The notes below the pieces were generated by a model. The model was given only the letters and a program-made list of their open reading frames with translations. It did not search any database and was not told the origin of the DNA. Below, piece after piece: positions 55,333 through 64,000 of a stretch of DNA of 64,000 nt. The position numbers and the translations under genes were made by a program. Each line of letters begins with the position of its first letter. The first letter of the stretch is position 1. The stretch covers positions 26,921,493-26,985,492 of the forward strand of contig NW_022145609.1 in the NCBI RefSeq assembly GCF_000002235.5. The letters run 5' to 3'. This DNA is from Strongylocentrotus purpuratus. Taxonomy: Eukaryota > Echinodermata > Echinoidea > Camarodonta > Strongylocentrotidae.

Positions 55333-58300
55333 AGGTGGTCTGTCTTCGACAGACTACCTATTGTTTTCGTCAGAATTTTCTTTCTTTATTTCTTTATTTT
55401 TATTTCTTCCACTTTTTTGTTCACAGGATAACTCAAGATCCGTCCGGTCAATTTCTTTCAATTTTGGCACAGTCATAGGTCATTGTCATGAGACGTGACA
55501 GTAACCTTTTCAAGGTCATCAAGTCTTCATGACGTCATCCAGGCGCCATTTTGTGTTTTTTTTGGAAAATCTCAAATGATCATAACTTCATAACTGAAAG
55601 TCATTTCTCATTCATATTTACCATGATCAAGGTCAATATCAGTCCGGTCAATTTCAGGTCAAAAAACGCGCGCATGCGCGTACGTCCGCGCGTCAGTGCG
55701 CGCGCAAATTTCAAAATGCTCCAAATCGCCTCAAATTCATTTTGGATACGTTTCAGGCCATTTTACGCATTTCATAAAAATCACGCAAAACACGCATTTT
55801 TGCGCGTTTTCGTTCGTAGCGGCCAAACGAAGAATAATTTTCTAGTACGTCTTTTTGACGAGGGTATTCCTTATCTTTTTCCGAATAATTTGATACCATG
55901 TTTAGCTTTTCATGACCATTATTGACGGAATTAGCGTCCGTTTAAAATACATGTCCGTACGCGCGTGATCTTGTAATACATAGCATATATGGGCAAAAAC
56001 ATGCCTATACAAAATCCATTATAGCTCTTTAGGAAGTCCACAAAACCCCCAATTTTTTCTCATATTTGGATAGAATATGAGTTGGAAATATGATTTTAGG
56101 TCTCATTTGGCCATTATATATATCGTGACATCATCATAATGGCCTTGGAACTCAAAAAACGAATTTGCATATTATGACGTCATCATATGTATGGCAAATT
56201 GATTGTATCTCTGTAAATATTGATTGATTTACTTCCAAACTTAGATATGTTGTAGCTGAGACAATTCTCTACAAGATCAGTGTCCATTGTTTTCCATTTT
56301 GATGACGTCATCATGGTGAAAATTTCAATTAAAGGCGACATGTCAGAATTTTCTTCATTTGCGTGTATTGTCTATGGAAGGTGAATTTCGTTCACATCGT
56401 GAATCTACATGGCCTTAATCTTTCAGCACTATCTCGCTTATTCGTGCTCTATTCTATCCCACATTTTTTGTATGTTATAGCTGAGACCATGGGCTACAAA
56501 AACGGTGTACTTTGTTTTTTGATCAGACGTTGGGATCATGTCGGAATTTTCGATTGAAAGTTGAAATTGCACATTTTCTAGAACTTTGAAGGATTTTCTT
56601 TATTATTATTAGGTGGTCTGTCTTCGACAGACTACCTATTGTTTTCGTCAGAATTTTCTTTCTTTATTTCTTTATTTTTATTTCTTCCACTTTTTTGTTC
56701 ACAGGATAACTCAAGATCCGTCCGGTCAATTTCTTTCAATTTTGGCACAGTCATAGGTCATTGTCATGAGACGTGACAGTAACCTTTTCAAGGTCATCAA
56801 GTCTTCATGACGTCATCCAGGCGCCATTTTGTGTTTTTTTTGGAAAATCTCAAATGATCATAACTTCATAACTGAAAGTCATTTCTCATTCATATTTACC
56901 ATGATCAAGGTCAATATCAGTCCGGTCAATTTCAGGTCAAAAAACGCGCGCATGCGCGTACGTCCGCGCGTCAGTGCGCGCGCAAATTTCAAAATGCTCC
57001 AAATCGCCTCAAATTCATTTTGGATACGTTTCAGGCCATTTTACGCATTTCATAAAAATCACGCAAAACACGCATTTTTGCGCGTTTTCGTTCGTAGCGG
57101 CCAAACGAAGAATAATTTTCTAGTACGTCTTTTTGACGAGGGTATTCCTTATCTTTTTCCGAATAATTTGATACCATGTTTAGCTTTTCATGACCATTAT
57201 TGACGGAATTAGCGTCCGTTTAAAATACATGTCCGTACGCGCGTGATCTTGTAATACATAGCATATATGGGCAAAAACATGCCTATACAAAATCCATTAT
57301 AGCTCTTTAGGAAGTCCACAAAACCCCCAATTTTTTCTCATATTTGGATAGAATATGAGTTGGAAATATGATTTTAGGTCTCATTTGGCCATTATATATA
57401 TCGTGACATCATCATAATGGCCTTGGAACTCAAAAAACGAATTTGCATATTATGACGTCATCATATGTATGGCAAATTGATTGTATCTCTGTAAATATTG
57501 ATTGATTTACTTCCAAACTTAGATATGTTGTAGCTGAGACAATTCTCTACAAGATCAGTGTCCATTGTTTTCCATTTTGATGACGTCATCATGGTGAAAA
57601 TTTCAATTAAAGGCGACATGTCAGAATTTTCTTCATTTGCGTGTATTGTCTATGGAAGGTGAATTTCGTTCACATCGTGAATCTACATGGCCTTAATCTT
57701 TCAGCACTATCTCGCTTATTCGTGCTCTATTCTATCCCACATTTTTTGTATGTTATAGCTGAGACCATGGGCTACAAAAACGGTGTACTTTGTTTTTTGA
57801 TCAGACGTTGGGATCATGTCGGAATTTTCGATTGAAAGTTGAAATTGCACATTTTCTAGAACTTTGAAGGATTTTCTTTATTATTATTAGGTGGTCTGTC
57901 TTCGACAGACTACCTATTGTTTTCGTCAGAATTTTCTTTCTTTATTTCTTTATTTTTATTTCTTCCACTTTTTTGTTCACAGGATAACTCAAGATCCGTC
58001 CGGTCAATTTCTTTCAATTTTGGCACAGTCATAGGTCATTGTCATGAGACGTGACAGTAACCTTTTCAAGGTCATCAAGTCTTCATGACGTCATCCAGGC
58101 GCCATTTTGTGTTTTTTTTGGAAAATCTCAAATGATCATAACTTCATAACTGAAAGTCATTTCTCATTCATATTTACCATGATCAAGGTCAATATCAGTC
58201 CGGTCAATTTCAGGTCAAAAAACGCGCGCGTGCGCGTACGTCCGCGCGTCAGTGCGCGCGCAAATTTCAAAATGCTCCAAATCGCCTCAAATTCATTTTG

Positions 58301-59236
58301 GATACGTTTCAGGCCATTTTACGCATTTCATAAAAATCACGCAAAACACGCATTTTTGCGCGTTTTCGTTCGTAGCGGCCAAACGAAGAATAATTTTCGA
58401 GTACGTCTTTTTGACGAGGGTATTCCTTATCTTTTTCCGAATAATTTGATACCATGTTTAGCTTTTCATGACCATTATTGACGGAATTAGCGTCCGTTTA
58501 AAATACATGTCCGTACGCGCGTGATCTTGTAATACATAGCATATATGGGCAAAAACATGCCTATACAAAATCCATTATAGCTCTTTAGGAAGTCCACAAA
58601 CCCCCAATTTTTTCTCATATTTGGATAGAATATGAGTTGGAAATATGATTTTAGGTCTCATTTGGCCATTATATATATCGTGACATCATCATAATGGCCT
58701 TGGAACTCAAAAAACGAATTTGCATATTATGACGTCATCATATGTATGGCAAATTGATTGTATCTCTGTAAATATTGATTGATTTACTTCCAAACTTAGA
58801 TATGTTGTAGCTGAGACAATTCTCTACAAGATCAGTGTCCATTGTTTTCCATTTTGATGACGTCATCATGGTGAAAATTTCAATTAAAGGCGACATGTCA
58901 GAATTTTCTTCATTTGCGTGTATTGTCTATGGAAGGTGAATTTCGTTCACATCGTGAATCTACATGGCCTTAATCTTTCAGCACTATCTCGCTTATTCGT
59001 GCTCTATTCTATCCCACATTTTTTGTATGTTATAGCTGAGACCATGGGCTACAAAAACGGTGTACTTTGTTTTTTGATCAGACGTTGGGATCATGTCGGA
59101 ATTTTCGATTGAAAGTTGAAATTGCACATTTTCTAGAACTTTGAAGGATTTTCTTTATTATTATTAGGTGGTCTGTCTTCGACAGACTACCTATTGTTTT
59201 CGTCAGAATTTTCTTTCTTTATTTCTTTATTTTTAT
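55333..59236 (+). repeat. Three near-identical tandem units, period 1278 bp, plus a partial fourth head
   Basis: Units start at 55333, 56611 and 57889, and a 71-bp head fragment starts at 59166. Each begins with a hairpin: AGGTGGTCTGTC, loop TTC, GACAGACTACCT. Copies differ at only a handful of positions, such as 'cgcgcatgcgcg' against 'cgcgcgtgcgcg' in the third. Each has three TGACGTCA palindromes (first unit 55530, 56175, 56303) and a CG-alternating tract near +340. The 124- and 64-codon frames repeated in each unit are not kept in diverged units, so I treat the array as noncoding. Confidence 0.95.
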
Positions 59237-62200
59237 CAGGTGGGCTGTATCTAATACAGACCACCTTATATTTTTGTTAAAATCGCCTTTATTATCAGGT
59301 GGGCTGTATAACGTACAGACCACCTTATAATTTCGTTAGAATTGCCTTTATTTATTTATCAGGTGGGCTGTATATAATACAGACCACCTTATATTTTTGT
59401 TAAAATCGCCTTTATTATTTATTTATTTATTATTTATTTTTCTTATTTCGACCCACTTTTTTGTTAGCAAAATAACTTTGTAATGGCTCAATCAAATGCT
59501 TTGATATTTGGCACACATATGTATAGGCATATGGACAAAACACGGTAAGGTTTTCAACCTTGACCTTGACTGATGACGTCATCTAGGCGCCATTTTGTGA
59601 AATTTTCTGAAAATCAACTCATGATCATATCTTCATAACCAAAATTCATTTCTCATTCATATTTATCATGATCAAGGTCAATATCAGTCCGGTAAATTTC
59701 AGGTCAAAATACGCGCGCGTGCGCGTACGTCCGCGCGTCAGTGCGCGCGCAAAATTTCAAAATACTCAAAATCGTCTCAAAATTTGTTTGCATACGTTTC
59801 AGGTCATTTTAGGCATTTTATAAAAAATCGCGCGTACGAGCATGCGCGCGCGTTTTCGCGCGTAACACCATTACACAACATAGAATCGCCATTTGTTTTT
59901 CTTTCATGATATTTCTCATATTTTTTTGATGAATTTGATACTATGTTTATCTTTTTATGACCATTAACAACAAGATGAGCGTCAATTCAAGATAAATGTC
60001 CGTGCGCGCGAGCCCCTTTATTACATAGCATATATGGGCAAAAACATGCCTATACAAAATCCGTTATAGCTCTTTGGAATGAACCGTGACCTTCAATGTT
60101 TTTTCATATTTAGATAGACTATGAGTCGGAAATATGATTCCATGTCTCATTTGGCCATTTAGTGTATCGTGACAGCATCATAATGGCCTTGGAACTCAAA
60201 ATACGAATTTGCATATAATGACGTCAGCATATTTATGTAACATTGATTGTATCTCTGTAAATATTGATCGATTTTCTTCCAAATTTCGATATGATGTAGC
60301 TGAGACAATTCTCTACAAGCTCAGTCAACACAATTTTTCATTTTGATGCTTCATCATAGTAAAAATTACGATTAAAGGGCACATATCAGAAATTTCTTAC
60401 GTTGCGTGTAATGCCTATGGAAGGTGAATTTCGTTTACATCATTACATCAATGACATTGTTTTTTAGCAGTATCTTGCTTATTTTTGCTCTATTTTGTCT
60501 CAAATTTGAGTTGACCAGCCCACCTATACTTGTTCCAAACAAGTATTATGTCTAGTTTATTAAATATTTTTCTTATTTCTAACCACTTTTTTGTTAGCAA
60601 GATAACTTGAAAATGGCTCGATCAAATGCCTTGAAATTTGGCACACATATGTATAGGCATATGTACAAAGCACAATAACGTTTTCAACATTGACCTTCAC
60701 TGATTACGTCATCTAGGCGCCATTTTGTAAAAAACAACTCATGATCATATCTTCATAACCAAAAGCTATTTCTCATTCATATTTATCATGATCGAGGTCA
60801 ATATCCGTCCGGTCAATTTCAGGTCAAATACCGCGCACGTGCGCGTACGTCCGCGCGTCAATGCGCGCGCAAAATGTTAAAATGCTCAAAATCGTCTCAA
60901 AATCATTTTCCATACGTTTTAGGCCATTCTAAGCATTTTATTAAAAATCGCGCACGCACGCATGCGCGCGCGTTTTCGCGCGTCAAACTATTACACAACA
61001 TAGAATCGCCATTTTTTTTCTTTCATAATATTGCACATATTTTTACAATTAAATTGATACCATGTATTCTCTTTATGACTATTAATAACGGAATGATCAC
61101 CCGTTTAACATAAATTTCCGTGCGCGCGAGCTCTTGTAATACATATCATAAATGGGCAAAAAGATGCCTATACAAAATCCATTGTAGCTCTTTAGGATGC
61201 AAGGTGACCCCAATTTTTGTCTTCTTATTGTGATAGAATATGAATTGGAGATATGATTTCAAGTCTCATTTGACCCTTACTTTTCTCATGACGTCATCAT
61301 AATGGCCTCCGAACTCATAATTTCAATTTGCATATTATGATGTCAGCATATTTTTCAAAAATTGATTGCATCTCTGTAAATATTGATCGATTTTCTTCCA
61401 AATTTCGATATGTTCTAGCTGAGACAATTCATTACAAATGTAGTTTACAACATTTTTCATTTTTGACAAAGGAATCATGGCGTATTTTTGCGATTAAAGG
61501 AGGCATGTCAATTTTTCACTTTTTGCGTGTATTCTCTATGGGACATGACTTTTTCTCAAAACTGGATTCTACATTCCCGTCTTTCGCGAGCAATATCTCC
61601 GTCGTTTTAGCTTCGTTTACGCTGAACTTTGAGTATGATGTAGCTGAGACAATTAGCTATCTCAAATGTGCCCTTTATTTTGTCTAAAATTTTAGTTGGA
61701 CCAGCCCACCTATACTTGTTCTAAACAAGTATTACAAATCTAGTTTATTATCAGGTGGGCTGTATCTAATACAGACCACCTTATATTTTTGTTAAAATCG
61801 CCTTTATTATTTATTATCAGGTGGGCTGTATCTAATACAGACCACCTTATATTTTTGTTAAAATCGCCTTTATTATTTATTTATTTATCAGGTGGGCTGT
61901 ATAACGTACAGACCACCTTATAATTTCGTTAGAATTGCCTTTATTTATTTATTTATTTATTATTTATTTTTCTTATTTCTAACCACTTTTTTGTTGGCAG
62001 GATAACTTGAAAATGGCTCAATCAAAAGCCTTGAAATTTAGCACACATATGTATAGGCATATGTACAAAGCACAATAACGTTTTCAACATTAAACATTAC
62101 TGATGACGTCATCTAGGCGCCATTTTGTAAAATTTTACGAAAATGAACTTATGATCATATCTTCATAACCAAAAGTTATTTCTCATTCATATTTATCATG

Positions 62201-64000
62201 ATCAAGGTCAATATCCGTCCGGTCAATTTCAGGTCAAAGAACGCGCGCGTGCGCGTACGTCCGCGCGTCAATGCGCGCGCAAAATTTTAAAATGCTCAAA
62301 ATCGTCTCAAAATCATTTTGCATACGTTTGAGGCCATTTTAAGCATTTTATAAAAAATCGCGCACACGCACATGCGCGCGCGTTTTCGCGCGTAAAACTA
62401 TTACACAACATAGAATCGCCATTTTTTTTTCTTCATAATATTCTACATATTTTTACAAACAAATAGATGCCATGGTTGTTTCTTTATGACTATTAAAAAC
62501 GGAATGATCGACCGTTAAACAAAATTTCCGTGCGCGCGAGCTCTTGTAATACATAGCATATATGGGCAAAAACATGCCTATACAAAATACATTGTAGCTC
62601 TTTAGAATGCAAGGTGACGCCAATTTTTTTCATATTTTAATAGAGTATGATTCGGAGATATTTGTTCATGTCTCATTTGATCCTCAATTAACTCATGACG
62701 TCATCATAATGGCCTCCGAACTCAAAATTCCAATTTGCATATTATGACGTCAGCATATTTATAGAAAATTGATTGTATCTCTGTAAATATTGATCGATTT
62801 TCTTCCAAATTTTGATACGTTCTAGCTGAGACAATTTTCTACAGATGCAGTTCTAATTATTCTTTATTTTGACAAAGGCATCATGGCGTATTTTTGCGAT
62901 TAAAGGAGGCATGTCAATTTTTCACATTTAGCGTGTATTCTCTATGGGACATGACTTTTTTTCAAAACTCGATTCTACATTCCCGTCTTTCGCGAGCAAT
63001 ATCTACGTCGTTTTAGCTTCGTTTACGCTGTACTTCGAGTTTGTTGTAGCTGAGACGATAAGATATCTCAAATGTGCCCTTCATTTTGTCTCAAATTTTA
63101 GTTGGACCAGCCCACCTATACTTGTTCCAAACAAGTATTACAAATCTAGTTTATTATTTATTTTTCTTATTTCGACCCACTTATTGTTAGCAAAATAACT
63201 TGAAAATGGCTAAATCAAATAACTTGAAATTTGGCACACATATGTATAGGCATATGGAGAAAACACGGTAAGGTTTTAAACCTTGACCTTGACTGATGAC
63301 GTCATCTAGGCGCCATTTTGTGAAATTTTCTGAAAATTTACTCATGATCATATTTTCATAATGGTAAGTTATTTCTCATTCATATTTATCATGATCAAGG
63401 TCAATATCAGTCCGGTCAATTTCATGTCAAAAAACGCGCGCGTGCGCGTACGTCCACGCGTCAGTGCGCGCGCAAAAATTTCAAATGCTCAAAATCGTCT
63501 CAAATTTTTTTTGCATACGTTTCAGGTCATTTTAAGCATTTTATAAAAAATCGCGCGTACGAGCATGCGCGCGCGTTTTCGCGCGTAACAACATTACAAA
63601 ACATAGAATCGCCTTTTTTTTTTCTTTCATGATATTTCTCATATTTTTTCGAGGAATTTGATACCATGTTTATCTCTTTATGACCATTAATAACAAGATG
63701 AGCGTCAATTCAAGATAAACGTCTGTGCGCGCGAGCTCTTTTAATACATAGCATATATGGGCAAAAACATGCCTATACAAAATCCATTATAGCTCTTTGG
63801 AATGAGCCGTGACCTTCAATTTGTTTTCATATTTAGATAGAGTATGAGTCGGAGAAATGATTCCATGTCTCATTTGGCCATTAAGTGTATCGTGACATCA
63901 TCATAATGGCCTTGGAACTCAAAATACGAATTTGCATATAATGACGTCAGCATATTTATGGAAAATTGATTGCATCTCTGTAAATATTGATCGATTTTCT
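59237..64000 (+). repeat. Diverged tandem units of the same family, hairpins at one or both ends
   Basis: About three units and a partial fourth. Heads read CAGGTGGGCTGTAT with a mirrored ATACAGACCACCT. They are stacked three times before a full unit at 59237/59297/59361 and again at 61752/61818/61889. Unit ends carry CAGCCCACCT followed by a second hairpin, ATACTTGTT, CCA, AACAAGTAT (60526-60546, 61712-61732, 63118-63138). The body aligns along its length with the 1278-bp units but is clearly diverged. It runs off the right window edge. Confidence 0.9.

Noticed and set aside
55551-58481. A 124-codon frame repeated identically at 55551, 56829 and 58107 (and a 64-codon one at 56363, 57641, 58918)
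   Set aside because: Conservation only reflects the near-identity of the whole tandem units; diverged units of the same family do not keep these frames, and no domain or initiation context supports coding.

Overview
The window reads as genomic DNA of a marine deuterostome invertebrate, most probably a sea urchin or close relative. The grounds are intron-rich genes with vertebrate-like orthologs, many tRNA-derived SINEs and small inverted-repeat transposons, a Mag-like Ty3/gypsy element, and very frequent poly-C/poly-G runs. Species assignment is inference; nothing in the sequence fixes it.

Layout. (1) 1-4252: 3' part of a Ty3/gypsy retrotransposon with one long open pol frame and a candidate 3' LTR. 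(2) 4253-8489: AT-rich intergenic DNA ending in a tandem duplication of the 3' end of the next gene. (3) 8490-17818, minus strand: a complete 11-coding-exon gene whose spliced frame (2145 nt, 714 residues) closes without a break. It is recognisable as the ortholog of human C1orf87, an EF-hand protein. Its introns hold SINEs, a LINE fragment and several MITEs, two of them complete with TTAA duplications. (4) 17850-24500: 5' UTR candidates, another SINE, LINE tails, homopolymer runs. (5) 24551-25912, plus strand: an intronless gene for a 453-residue Ig-like transmembrane receptor with a tyrosine-rich tail. (6) 25913-38800: repeats, including minisatellites carrying a GCGAAGC/GCTTCGC mini-hairpin core, a C2H2 zinc-finger fragment inside a small transposon, and a LINE 3' fragment. 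(7) 38842-54774, plus strand: a gene whose signal peptide and three Ig domains match the N-terminus of LAR-type receptor tyrosine phosphatases. In this window the Ig domains are followed by an EGF-like exon instead of fibronectin III exons. That EGF exon is split by a 922-bp TA-flanked inverted-repeat element. A possible terminal exon with stop and AATAAA follows. (8) 55333-64000: a head-to-tail array of ~1.3-kb units. Three are near-identical (1278 bp period), followed by diverged units with hairpins at one or both ends. A relic of the same family lies at about 52.0-52.9 kb inside the LAR-like gene.

The three host genes are unrelated in function and form no operon-like unit. The strongest leads are the LAR-Ig/EGF architecture with its transposon-split exon, the hairpin-ended tandem array rich in TGACGTCA palindromes, the recurrent GCGAAGC mini-hairpin core across separate repeat families, and the tandem reuse of the C1orf87 3' end.
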